15,901 bases of DNA, taken from JBFMHD01 sp040752395 [NCBI: Candidatus Hydrogenedentota bacterium]. GTDB taxonomy: Bacteria; JBFMHD01. The notes under the pieces are model-generated. The model saw only the letters and a program-made list of their open reading frames with translations, was not told where the DNA came from and searched no databases. Below, in pieces: positions 5,795 through 13,282 of the stretch. A program made the translations under genes and the position numbers. Each line of letters begins with the position of its first letter. Position 1 is the first letter of the stretch. The DNA is taken from positions 1 through 15,901 of the forward strand of contig JBFMHD010000049.1 in the NCBI GenBank assembly GCA_040752395.1, written 5' to 3'.

Positions 5795-7315
5795 ATGTTG
5801 GCTACTATAACATCTACTGGAATTTTTGGGCTTGATACCTACAAAGTAGAAGTAGAGGTTCATATAGCAAGAGGGTTACCATCGTTTCAGATTGTGGGGC
5901 TTCCTGACCAACTATTAAAAGAGTCTCGAGAACGGGTAAGAGCAGCTATAATAAATTCCGGATTTGAGTTCCCTTCAAGAAGAATAACCGCCAACCTCGC
6001 GCCTGCCGGTATAAAAAAATCAGGTGCTTTATATGATTTACCCATAGCTTTAGGCATTATTTCTGCCTGTATGAAGATTAAAGTAGAACATTTAGCTGAT
6101 ACGGTCTTTATAGGTGAACTGGCGCTTGATGGAACCCTAAGAGGGATCAACGGTGTTTTGCCCATAGTTGAATTTGCATTAAAAAATGATATGAAAATTG
6201 TACTGCCGCAAGCAAATCGTCAAGAAGCATTATTAATTAAAGGTGTTAAAGTAACTGGAGTTAAAACGTTATATGAAGCAGTAGAATATATACGAGGTGA
6301 ATTTGCTGGATATACTGAGCCGATTGAGATTAAAACCAGCAAAACTAATGTTTATCCATCTGATACTGATTTTTCTATGATAACAGGTCATACACTTGCC
6401 AAGAGAGCACTCGAAATAGCTGCTTCTGGGAGGCATAATATTTTACTTGTAGGTCCACCCGGTGTCGGGAAATCTTTACTCTCTCAGAGTATTTGTACGA
6501 TTTTACCAGAGATAAGTATAACCGAGAGTTTACAGACAACAAAAATTTACAGTATCGCGGGTTTATTACCGCAAGATTCACCGCTTATTAATTACAGGGT
6601 TTTCAGAAATCCGCATCATACAATCTCATTTGTCGGGATGATAGGTGGTGGTAAGGATGTTATACCTGGTGAAGTATCGCTTGCTCATAATGGGGTCTTA
6701 TTTCTTGATGAATTACCTGAATTTCAAAGAAAGACACTTGAGGTTTTGAGACAGCCTATGGAAAATGGCGAGGTACTTATATCACGTGCAGCAAAAACCG
6801 TGAAATATCCAGCTGATTTTTTATTAATAGCTGCTATGAACCCGTGCCCCTGCGGATATTTTGGCGATGTTAATAAAAAATGTACCTGTAGCCCATCACA
6901 GATTGACAGATATATTGGCAGGATATCAGGGCCTTTACTTGAGAGAATAGATTTACAGATTGAGGTTACAAGAATACAGATAGATGTAGATATAGATACT
7001 GCATCTGAAACGAGTTCCGAGGTCAGGAAACGGGTTGAGAGAGCAAGAGAGATACAGATGAGAAGGAACCGGTCTCGCTGGAATTCAAGGATTTCGAGAA
7101 AGGAGGCATTAGAACTTTTCAAAGTCAATAAAAATGCTTTAAATTTGTTAAAAAAAATCACAACAGAGATGAATCTCTCAATGAGGTCATTCCTTAAAAT
7201 CATTCGTATAGCAAGAACTATAGCAGATTTAGAAACAAAAGAAGAAGTAAAAGATAGGGATATATTAGAAGCATCGGGTTACAGATTGCTTGATAGAAAA
7301 CTATGGCGATTTTAA
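5795..7315 (+). CDS. comM: ComM/YifB-family AAA+ ATPase (Mg-chelatase-like)
   Basis: ComM is a hexameric AAA+ helicase that promotes branch migration during natural transformation in Gram-negative bacteria. Homologues are widespread, including in species not known to be competent. The N-terminal ChlI-like domain has VGLPDQLLKESRERVRAAI (34-52) and NLAPAGIKKSGALYDLPIALG (67-87). The AAA+ core has Walker A GPPGVGKS (220-227), Walker B VLFLDE (301-306) and a cysteine cluster MNPCPCGYFGDVNKKCTC (348-365) typical of the family. The C-terminal domain has the usual RNRSRWNSR... and RSFLKIIRIARTIADLE. Its 506 residues are full length. It is last in the run HD-GYP-yraN-unknown-comM; dprA, often next, is absent. 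Confidence 0.96.
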   Translation: MLATITSTGIFGLDTYKVEVEVHIARGLPSFQIVGLPDQLLKESRERVRAAIINSGFEFPSRRITANLAPAGIKKSGALYDLPIALGIISACMKIKVEHLADTVFIGELALDGTLRGINGVLPIVEFALKNDMKIVLPQANRQEALLIKGVKVTGVKTLYEAVEYIRGEFAGYTEPIEIKTSKTNVYPSDTDFSMITGHTLAKRALEIAASGRHNILLVGPPGVGKSLLSQSICTILPEISITESLQTTKIYSIAGLLPQDSPLINYRVFRNPHHTISFVGMIGGGKDVIPGEVSLAHNGVLFLDELPEFQRKTLEVLRQPMENGEVLISRAAKTVKYPADFLLIAAMNPCPCGYFGDVNKKCTCSPSQIDRYIGRISGPLLERIDLQIEVTRIQIDVDIDTASETSSEVRKRVERAREIQMRRNRSRWNSRISRKEALELFKVNKNALNLLKKITTEMNLSMRSFLKIIRIARTIADLETKEEVKDRDILEASGYRLLDRKLWRF

Positions 7316-7330
7316 TGAGGCAGTGCCTCA
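7316..7330 (+). other. Short perfect dyad after comM
   Basis: TGAGGCA, G, TGCCTCA form 7-base arms directly after the comM stop. The loop is very tight and no T-run follows, so a terminator role is doubtful. The following 150 bases hold no clear gene. Confidence 0.3.
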
Positions 7331-7358
7331 ACCCCTTCTGCCATTTGATAACTGCTAT

Positions 7359-7453
7359 GCCATATAGAAGCAGCAAATTATCTCTGTAAGAAGCGTAATT
7401 TTGTTGTCAGAGAGATGGATGAGGCAGGGTTTGCAAACTATCTCTACTTTTAA
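7359..7453 (+). pseudogene. Possible short coding remnant or leader peptide
   Basis: One frame stays open over about 30 codons and reads protein-like, ending NFVVREMDEAGFANYLYF before a TAA at 7451-7453. It has no good start with a ribosome binding site; an internal ATG at 7415 would give only 12 residues. AANYLC and FANYLY come from an approximate 13-base duplication (near 7374 and 7432). It may be a gene fragment, a leader peptide or chance. Confidence 0.15.
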
Positions 7454-7479
7454 AACGTTTCTAAAAGAGGAGGGGAAAG

Positions 7480-7884
7480 ATGAGCTATGTACGAACAAAA
7501 ATTGAAATAAGTAATCCACAAAATCCAAAACTAGGGAAAATAGAGAAAGAGGCTCTTGTAGACACAGGGGCACTGATGCTTTGTATTCCCCAACATATTT
7601 GTGTTCAGATGGGTTTTGAAGAAATTGAAAAAAGAGAGGTTACGACAGCTGACGGTAAAAAGCAATTGGTTCCTTATGTTGGGCCAATTCTGGTTCATTT
7701 TGAGAATAGAAGCTGTTTTGTAGGAGCATTAGTATTAGGGGATGATATTTTGCTGGGTGCAATTCCTATGGAAGATATGGACCTCATAATATCTCCTGCT
7801 CATAAAAAAGTTATTGTTAACCCCGATAGTCCTAATTTTCCACGAGCTTTAGTTAAAGAGATTTCTGAGAAACCACCTTTTTGA
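7480..7884 (+). CDS. Retropepsin-like (clan AA) aspartic protease
   Basis: The 134-residue protein has the single-lobe aspartic protease pattern: active-site ALVDTGA (D28-T29-G30), a strand pair with TTADGKKQLVPYVGPILVHFENRS (55-78), and the second conserved block LLGAIPMEDMDLIISP (91-106). Such bacterial single-domain proteins are expected to act as homodimers, each chain giving one Asp. Their substrates are largely unknown. It has no signal peptide or membrane segment, so it is likely cytoplasmic. The start is well fixed by GGAGGGG 4 bases before the ATG. It stands alone on the + strand, convergent with era, and its stop lies inside a terminator hairpin. Confidence 0.88.
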   Translation: MSYVRTKIEISNPQNPKLGKIEKEALVDTGALMLCIPQHICVQMGFEEIEKREVTTADGKKQLVPYVGPILVHFENRSCFVGALVLGDDILLGAIPMEDMDLIISPAHKKVIVNPDSPNFPRALVKEISEKPPF

Positions 7885-7898
7885 AAAAAGGTGGTTTT
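7870..7898. terminator. Bidirectional rho-independent terminator
   Basis: AAACCACCTTTT at 7870-7881 pairs with AAAAGGTGGTTT at 7886-7897, with loop TGAA, followed by TTTT on the + strand. The A-rich left arm makes it usable for the minus strand too. The protease stop codon TGA at 7882-7884 lies in the loop side of the hairpin. Confidence 0.8.
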
Positions 7899-7937
7899 AA
7901 AAGACTTCTTCCACTTAAAAATATAAAAGATCAAAAT

Positions 7938-7964
7938 AAAAAAACGATGGCCAAAGGCCACATC
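7938..7964 (-). terminator. Rho-independent terminator of era
   Basis: Read on the minus strand, just after the era stop: TGGCC, loop TTT, GGCCA (plus coordinates 7948-7960), with partial extension by GAT/ATC, followed closely by a run of seven T (7944-7938). Confidence 0.75.
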
Positions 7965-8846
7965 TTATTTAGGTTCCAGGAAATTATTAACCTGAAATCT
8001 TTTCCGCCACTTCTTTACTGTCTTTACGTGTAAGTCAAGGAATACGGGTCTGTTGATAAATCTTTCTATATCTTTTCTTGCGGATTCCCCGATTTTTTTT
8101 ATCGCAGAGCCTTTCTCTCCTATAAGAATAGCCTTTTGAGAATCGCGCTCTACTATTATAGTTGCGCGTATATATGTTTTACCGCTCTCCCTCTCCTTCA
8201 TATCCTCAATTCTAACAGCAGTAGAATATGGCACCTCTTTATGAAATAAGAAGAATATTTTTTCTCTTATGATTTCTGATACAAAAAAGCGTTCCGGATG
8301 TTCTGTGATATAATCCTCGGGATATAAAAATGGTGCCTGTGGGAGATATTTTAAAATACATTCTTTAACACAAGCTACTCCATCGTTTTTGAGCGCAGAT
8401 ATTGGAAAGATATTTTCTATCCCAAGATTTTTGTATGAATCAATCACAGGTAATAATAAATCTTTATTTTTTAGAAGGTCTATTTTATTGATACACATTA
8501 TTATTTTTTTATTTTTGAAAGAATTATATAATCTTTTCTCAGATAATGCTGCAAGGTCATTAGATTCTACCATCCATAAAACGATATCAGCCTCAGCTAC
8601 GGCGTTCCTTCTTTGTCTCTCCATCACTTCCTGTAATTTGTATGCTGGCTTTTCAATAACACCCGGGGTATCACTAAAGATTATTTGATATGGCGGTTCT
8701 GTAAGGATGCCGATAATAGAATGCCGTGTTGTCTGTGGTTTTGGGGATACTATATACAATTTTTCTTTTAATAGAAGATTTAACAGAGTAGATTTTCCAA
8801 CATTCGTTTTACCGCAAACAGTCACTCTACCGCAATAAGTAGTCAT
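7965..8846 (-). CDS. era: GTPase Era
   Basis: Era is an essential GTPase that binds the 3' end of 16S rRNA and checks 30S subunit assembly. The G domain shows G1 GKTNVGKS (12-19; the common P after G-R is replaced by T), the switch-region PQTTRH (37-42), G3 DTPG (59-62), G4 NKID (120-123) and G5 SAL (150-152). The C-terminal KH domain has VPYSTAVRIEDMKER (205-219), IRATIIVERDSQKAILIGEKGSAIKKIG (226-253) and DLHVKTVKKWR (271-281). Length (293) is normal. GGAG lies 8 bases upstream of the ATG. It is monocistronic here, divergent from the glycosyltransferase gene, and has its own terminator. Confidence 0.98.
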   Translation of the reverse strand: MTTYCGRVTVCGKTNVGKSTLLNLLLKEKLYIVSPKPQTTRHSIIGILTEPPYQIIFSDTPGVIEKPAYKLQEVMERQRRNAVAEADIVLWMVESNDLAALSEKRLYNSFKNKKIIMCINKIDLLKNKDLLLPVIDSYKNLGIENIFPISALKNDGVACVKECILKYLPQAPFLYPEDYITEHPERFFVSEIIREKIFFLFHKEVPYSTAVRIEDMKERESGKTYIRATIIVERDSQKAILIGEKGSAIKKIGESARKDIERFINRPVFLDLHVKTVKKWRKRFQVNNFLEPK

Positions 8847-8868
8847 TGAATAGACTCCGATTCACAAT

Positions 8869-8897
8869 ATCGTAGATAAAATATAATTAGATGTAAA
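8869..8897 (-). promoter_or_regulatory. Possible era promoter
   Basis: On the minus strand, TTTACA (plus 8897-8892) is followed after 17 bases by TACGAT (plus 8874-8869), a four-of-six -10 box. A transcript starting near 8862 would have a leader of about 15 bases that includes the era GGAG. Confidence 0.35.
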
Positions 8898-8904
8898 GAT
8901 ATAG

Positions 8905-8932
8905 TTTACAGATTCTAATTTCCTGTTATAAT
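8905..8932 (+). promoter_or_regulatory. Strong promoter of the glycosyltransferase-lemA-M48 operon
   Basis: TTTACA at 8905-8910, a 16-base spacer and a perfect TATAAT at 8927-8932 preceded by TGT (an extended -10). Transcription would start near 8939, about 20 bases before the ATG at 8959, with AAGG at 8946-8949 as ribosome binding site. The -10 lies in a 12-base palindrome, TTATAATTATAA. Confidence 0.65.
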
Positions 8933-8958
8933 TATAAATAATAATAAGGCTTAATGTT

Positions 8959-10776
8959 ATGTCTGATTATTTTATCACTTGTTTAACCATTATCATTGTT
9001 TTATTTTCAAGTTTTAGAATAGGTTCAAGATTTTTAACAGGGTTTATTGATTCAATATTTTTAGGACTTGGCATATTATCACTTTCATTTTTTCTTGTAT
9101 TTACTGTAGCAGGTGTAAATATTTTTAGCAGTCTTTTTGTGATTATTCTTGCTATTTTATGTGGTGAGAATCAGCCTGTTGAGAAAATAGAAATAGACTG
9201 CAAGAATCACATAATGATAGTTATTATTATAATAATATCTATTGGTTTTCTTCTGGGTTTTTTATTAAGTAGTACACCTGCAATATTCTATGATAACCTA
9301 AAAACTCATACAGGTATTCCGTGGCAATATGTCATCGAGAAAAAAATTGTAAATAATCCTCATGATTTTGTATCAGGATATCCTCAAAATAACGAGATGA
9401 TATTAACAGCCATATTAGCCTTTATTAAAGAGCCAAGGGTTGCAAAAATACTTAATATATTTTTCTTACTTTTATTTTTTGCAGGTATTATAAATTCACT
9501 CAAAATATTTTCTAAAGATAAATCTGAAAATCTTTTATTTGCTGTTATTGTGTCAGGACTTACTGTATTTACCTGTGGAATATTTGAGAGTGGGGTTGCG
9601 GGAAAGAATGAGGTGCTTCTTATTATCTGGATATTTTATACTGTTAAATATATTGTCTGTTTTCTAAAATCAAATGATATCAAAAAGCTAATATTTGCCA
9701 GTGTCTTTATGGGATTAGCACTCGGAACGAAATATACCTCATTTATTATACTCCCTGGCATAATAATTTCTATGTTTATGTATAATTTTAAATCACATCG
9801 ATTATATTACAGATTTTTTTATATTATATTATTTTTAGGTATAGTAGGATTCGTGTTTATGCCATGGCTGATAAAGAATGCGATTTATTATAGTAATCCT
9901 TTTTATCCTTTTTTTACATCAGTGTTTGATAGCTCTCCTGTAGATTATTCTACAAATTATACGATAATACAATTTGGTTTCAAAAAATATTTGTTACTAA
10001 TTCCCGGGATATTACTTAATTTAAAGGGGTTTGGTAGTTTCGATGATATTGGATACCATTATCTATTTAGTTTGATTATTATATTTTGGCAGAGAAAAAT
10101 GTTTAAAGAGACATGGTATCTATGGATTATTATTTTTATAACTTTTATGTGTTGGTCAATCTTCGAGCAGATAAAACGTCATATTTTTTCAATATTGCCT
10201 TTATGGAACATTATAATTTTTATTTACGTAAGCGCTCTTTTACCAACAAAACCCTTTTTTAAGATTGCCACATTTATTTTTATGTTATTTATTGTTCTTA
10301 ATATTGGTAAAATTATTTACTTTGAGCAAAGTATATTTAATAGGTTAGACCCATTATCAGGAAAAATTAGTTATAGAAATTATTTAAAACTTTATGTTGA
10401 TTATGAAAACATTGCCAAGTATATTTCTTCAAGAAAAGATAATAAAACTATTCTTCTTATAGGGGAGCTTAGAAGAGTTTATTTTAAAAATCCTATAATT
10501 GTAGGTAGTGAAATAGAAACACCAATCATTAAAAAAATTATACAAAGCGATGATTATTTAAATGAGCTGGTCAAATATTTTAAAAATAACAATATCGGCT
10601 ACATTTATGTTAATAAATGGTGGGTGGACAGACTTAACAGATGTCTTGATTATTTTAAACTCACTTCCGAGGAACAAGAACATTTTTCAAAATTTTTGAT
10701 TGACTACTTTGATTTAATATTTCAAGATAACAATCGATACCTTTATGTAATCAAAACCGATATTAGCAGGAGGTAA
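8959..10776 (+). CDS. Polytopic membrane glycosyltransferase, GT-C-like
   Basis: A 605-residue membrane protein with roughly 11-14 hydrophobic segments in the first 460 residues and a soluble tail of about 140 residues. The pattern fits GT-C glycosyltransferases (ArnT/PMT/mannosyltransferase-like), which use lipid-linked sugars on the outer face of the membrane. The first large loop, after the segment ending near 104, carries an acidic residue, D112, in AIFYDNLKTHTGIPWQYV, followed by SGYPQNNEMI (139-148). Later come LALGTKYTS (253-261) and PWLIKNAIYYSNPFYPFF (302-319), a block often seen in this class. Acceptor and sugar cannot be told. It is 3 bases upstream of lemA, so the two are cotranscribed. 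No other glycan genes are nearby. Confidence 0.7.
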   Translation: MSDYFITCLTIIIVLFSSFRIGSRFLTGFIDSIFLGLGILSLSFFLVFTVAGVNIFSSLFVIILAILCGENQPVEKIEIDCKNHIMIVIIIIISIGFLLGFLLSSTPAIFYDNLKTHTGIPWQYVIEKKIVNNPHDFVSGYPQNNEMILTAILAFIKEPRVAKILNIFFLLLFFAGIINSLKIFSKDKSENLLFAVIVSGLTVFTCGIFESGVAGKNEVLLIIWIFYTVKYIVCFLKSNDIKKLIFASVFMGLALGTKYTSFIILPGIIISMFMYNFKSHRLYYRFFYIILFLGIVGFVFMPWLIKNAIYYSNPFYPFFTSVFDSSPVDYSTNYTIIQFGFKKYLLLIPGILLNLKGFGSFDDIGYHYLFSLIIIFWQRKMFKETWYLWIIIFITFMCWSIFEQIKRHIFSILPLWNIIIFIYVSALLPTKPFFKIATFIFMLFIVLNIGKIIYFEQSIFNRLDPLSGKISYRNYLKLYVDYENIAKYISSRKDNKTILLIGELRRVYFKNPIIVGSEIETPIIKKIIQSDDYLNELVKYFKNNNIGYIYVNKWWVDRLNRCLDYFKLTSEEQEHFSKFLIDYFDLIFQDNNRYLYVIKTDISRR

Positions 10777-10779
10777 TTT

Positions 10780-11346
10780 ATGGTAAGTTTATTAGGGATT
10801 ATTATTGGGGTAATTTTACTTGGTATCATTTTATTCGTAATTATTGTAATCGTTATTTACAACGCTCTTGTGGTATTAAAGAAGCAGGCTGAAAATGCGT
10901 TCAGTCAGATAGACGTTCAGTTAAAACGAAGACACGACCTGATACCAAACCTTGTTGAAACGGTTAAAGGTTATGCAGCACACGAAAAAGATACACTTGA
11001 ACGTGTAACAAAAGCAAGGGGAGCTGCTGTATCTGCCCAGGGGATAAATGACAAGATTAAAGCAGAGGGTGAATTATCCGCAGCTTTGAGACAATTGATG
11101 CTCCTTGTGGAGAATTATCCTGACTTAAAAGCTAATCAGAATTTTTTAGCGTTGCAGGAAGAATTAGCATCGACTGAAAACCGTATCGGGTTCGCAAGAC
11201 AACATTTTAATGATAGTGTTATGTTGTATAATACCAAAAGAGAGGTATTCCCATCAAATATTGTGGCTAATATGTTTAATTTTCAAAGCATAGACTTTTT
11301 CAAAGCTGATGAAAAGGACAGAGAAGCACCACAGGTAAAGTTCTAA
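10780..11346 (+). CDS. lemA: LemA family membrane protein
   Basis: LemA proteins have one N-terminal membrane anchor and a long helical-bundle domain. Their biochemical role is unclear, but they are often encoded next to M48/HtpX-type proteases, as here. The anchor is residues 4-27. Family signatures are NALVVLKKQAENAFSQIDVQLKRRHDLIPNLVETVKGYAAHE (28-69), ENYPDLKANQNFLALQEEL (about 110-128) and TENRIGFARQHFNDSV, ending with APQVKF. The length of 188 residues is standard. A strong AGGAGG precedes the ATG by 6 bases. The gene lies between a glycosyltransferase gene (3-base gap) and an M48-like gene (153-base gap with repeats). Confidence 0.96.
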   Translation: MVSLLGIIIGVILLGIILFVIIVIVIYNALVVLKKQAENAFSQIDVQLKRRHDLIPNLVETVKGYAAHEKDTLERVTKARGAAVSAQGINDKIKAEGELSAALRQLMLLVENYPDLKANQNFLALQEELASTENRIGFARQHFNDSVMLYNTKREVFPSNIVANMFNFQSIDFFKADEKDREAPQVKF

Positions 11347-11382
11347 AAACAAGAACAACACCCACATACACTTTCTTATTTC

Positions 11383-11474
11383 GAATTGCAAATTGGAGAT
11401 TGGAGATTGGAAATAGGAAATTTAAAGATGGATGTAGCAGGGCAAAAGGAGAGCAAAGAAATTTGCAATTTGCA
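11383..11474 (+). repeat. Small MITE-like element with 7-bp tandem units
   Basis: Heptads run aattgca/aattgga/gattgga/gattgga/aatagga from 11384 to 11418, and atttgca occurs twice at 11461-11474. The ends are inverted: AATTGCAAATT (11384-11394) is complementary to AATTTGCAATT (11460-11470), enclosing about 65 bases. It fills most of the lemA to M48 gap. Confidence 0.6.
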
Positions 11475-11499
11475 ATGGAGCTGAGCGACAAGGAGAGAT

Positions 11500-13113
11500 A
11501 TGAATTTTGGGGATGCTCTAAATGGTGGGGGGCTCAAACAGACCTTCTGGCAGGAAAAAGAAAAAAATAATAAAAAGATAATATTGCTTTTCTTTGTTTT
11601 ACTTCTCTTTTATGTTTTATTTTCAAGCGGTATCGGCTTTATCATTTATGTATTCTTTGAGCATAGCTTAAAATCATTATGCGGATTAAATGATTTTATC
11701 AGAATATGTGCCTTTATCGGAGTTTTTATCGGAATCATACATTATTTTTATTCAAAATATTATGGTGTTAATAAAATAATAAAGAGTTTAAATGCTGTTC
11801 ATCCATCCTTAAAGGATACATACCATAAACGGCTTATCAATATTGTTGAAGAACTCTCCATAGCCGCGGGTATAGAGATACCAGAGGTTTATGTTATAAA
11901 ATCATTTGGTGTGAATTGTCTGACAATAGCTGATGATAAGAAAGGTAGAATATTTATTACTGAGGGAGCTGTTTCTGTACTTAAACGAGATGAGCTCCAG
12001 GCGGTTATTGCACATTCTATAAGCCATATCTCCACAGGCGATGCACGGATCGGGACAATAGCTGTAAGTATCGCAGGTGCTATCGGTTTAATTTTAAATA
12101 TAAATTTGTTTGATGATAATACTTTAAAACCGCAGTTTATACCCAGAGATTTCAGAGTGATCTTTCTTCTGGTCATAATTTCAGCTTTTTCTATGATGGC
12201 TTCTTTTATATGCGGTGTTATCTGTTCTATGATTTCTGTGAACAGGAAATATTTAGCTGATGCAATAAGTGTCCAGCTTACAAGAAATCCAGAAGCATTA
12301 GCATCTGCCTTGATAAGAATGAGTGAGATAAAAAAATCAAAACTCTGGCTACCCAATAATTCCATAGCCCCGGTATGTGTTGTACCACCCGGCTATAATA
12401 TATTTGGTGAAGGCAATATATTTTCTGATATTTTTTCGGTTCATCCACCTGTTTCAGAAAGGATAAAAAGGGTAACAGGAAAATCAAAAGAAGAATTCAC
12501 AAGATATATTATGAATAAAGAAACAAAAGTTGATGTTATTGAAGAACCGGCTTATTATGCATATAAAAATTATAGATGGGAGGGCCCTTTTACTTTATCT
12601 GAACTTGAGAATCTAGGGTGGGTTGGTGAAAACACATATCTATGTAAAGAAGGCTCCCAGGATGTCAATTTAATGCAAGCGATGCCCTGGTTTTACCGCA
12701 TGCTGATTAAAAAGCAGGATAAAGAAATATTAAGATATAAATGTCCCATGTGTAATAGCAACTTTGTTTCTTGCTATTATGAAGGAATAACTATAGCGAT
12801 GTGTTCTTGCTGCGCTGGTGTGTTACTTGAGAGATATGATTTACAGAAGATAATATTACGTGAAGAAATGAGGATATCTTCAAAATATAGAGATGACTAT
12901 TTGAGATTTATAGAATCTATAAAACCGACGTGGGAATTACAACGGGCATCTCATCAAGAAGGTATTTATAAGTGTCTATCCTGTGGCAAAAATATGCATA
13001 AAGGGTATTATTCAGCAGCAAGACAGATAATCATCGATGAATGTAAGTATTGTGGTAAAATATTTCTTCATCGTGGCGAACTTGAAAAATTGCAGATCGA
13101 GGTAAAATATTAA
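11500..13113 (+). CDS. M48 (HtpX-like) membrane protein with GYF and zinc-ribbon domains, likely pseudoprotease
   Basis: HtpX-type proteases cut misfolded membrane proteins on the cytoplasmic side. This 537-residue protein has two N-terminal membrane segments (about 26-53 and 66-86) and the M48 fold: GIEIPEVYVIKSFGVNCL (124-141), IFITEGAVSVLKRDELQAVIAH (151-172), a hydrophobic hairpin (about 185-247) and SVHPPVSERIKRV (313-325). The active-site motif is H172-S-I-S-H176 instead of HExxH. The usual third ligand Glu, in the [R]E-x-x-A-D block, is K250 (NRKYLADA). Catalysis therefore seems lost. A GYF_2-like domain follows (about 351-398, WEGPFTLSELENLGWV), then two zf-TFIIB-like zinc ribbons with C415/C418/C435/C438 and C492/C495/C515/C518. 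GGAG precedes the ATG. It is probably cotranscribed with lemA and may act as a scaffold or binding partner. Confidence 0.85.
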   Translation: MNFGDALNGGGLKQTFWQEKEKNNKKIILLFFVLLLFYVLFSSGIGFIIYVFFEHSLKSLCGLNDFIRICAFIGVFIGIIHYFYSKYYGVNKIIKSLNAVHPSLKDTYHKRLINIVEELSIAAGIEIPEVYVIKSFGVNCLTIADDKKGRIFITEGAVSVLKRDELQAVIAHSISHISTGDARIGTIAVSIAGAIGLILNINLFDDNTLKPQFIPRDFRVIFLLVIISAFSMMASFICGVICSMISVNRKYLADAISVQLTRNPEALASALIRMSEIKKSKLWLPNNSIAPVCVVPPGYNIFGEGNIFSDIFSVHPPVSERIKRVTGKSKEEFTRYIMNKETKVDVIEEPAYYAYKNYRWEGPFTLSELENLGWVGENTYLCKEGSQDVNLMQAMPWFYRMLIKKQDKEILRYKCPMCNSNFVSCYYEGITIAMCSCCAGVLLERYDLQKIILREEMRISSKYRDDYLRFIESIKPTWELQRASHQEGIYKCLSCGKNMHKGYYSAARQIIIDECKYCGKIFLHRGELEKLQIEVKY

Positions 13114-13212
13114 ATTTTTAGTTCCAAAATGTTTTGTTGGACAATTATAATTATTTGTGCTATTTATAAACTTTAGTAATCCGTCAGTTATTGGTGCGGT
13201 AGAATTTACTTT

Positions 13213-13230
13213 AGAAGCAAGAAGCAAGAT
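13213..13230 (+). repeat. 18-bp fragment of the long inverted repeat
   Basis: Two and a half agaagca heptads, identical to the reverse complement of 15373-15390 at the outer end of arm B. It lies in the nikR upstream region. Confidence 0.7.
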
Positions 13231-13282
13231 TAAGGAAACTCCACCGAAGATTGAGGGGATACTCTTATATGAGGTTATTATT

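Noticed and set aside
13121-13142. Hairpin after the M48 gene as terminator
   Set aside because: The stem needs several bulges (GTTCCAAAA against TTTTGTTGGAC) and no T-run follows.
13157-13282. 42-residue N-terminal extension of NikR
   Set aside because: The extension is translated from repeat DNA. The ATG at 13283 has a good ribosome binding site and matches the family start.
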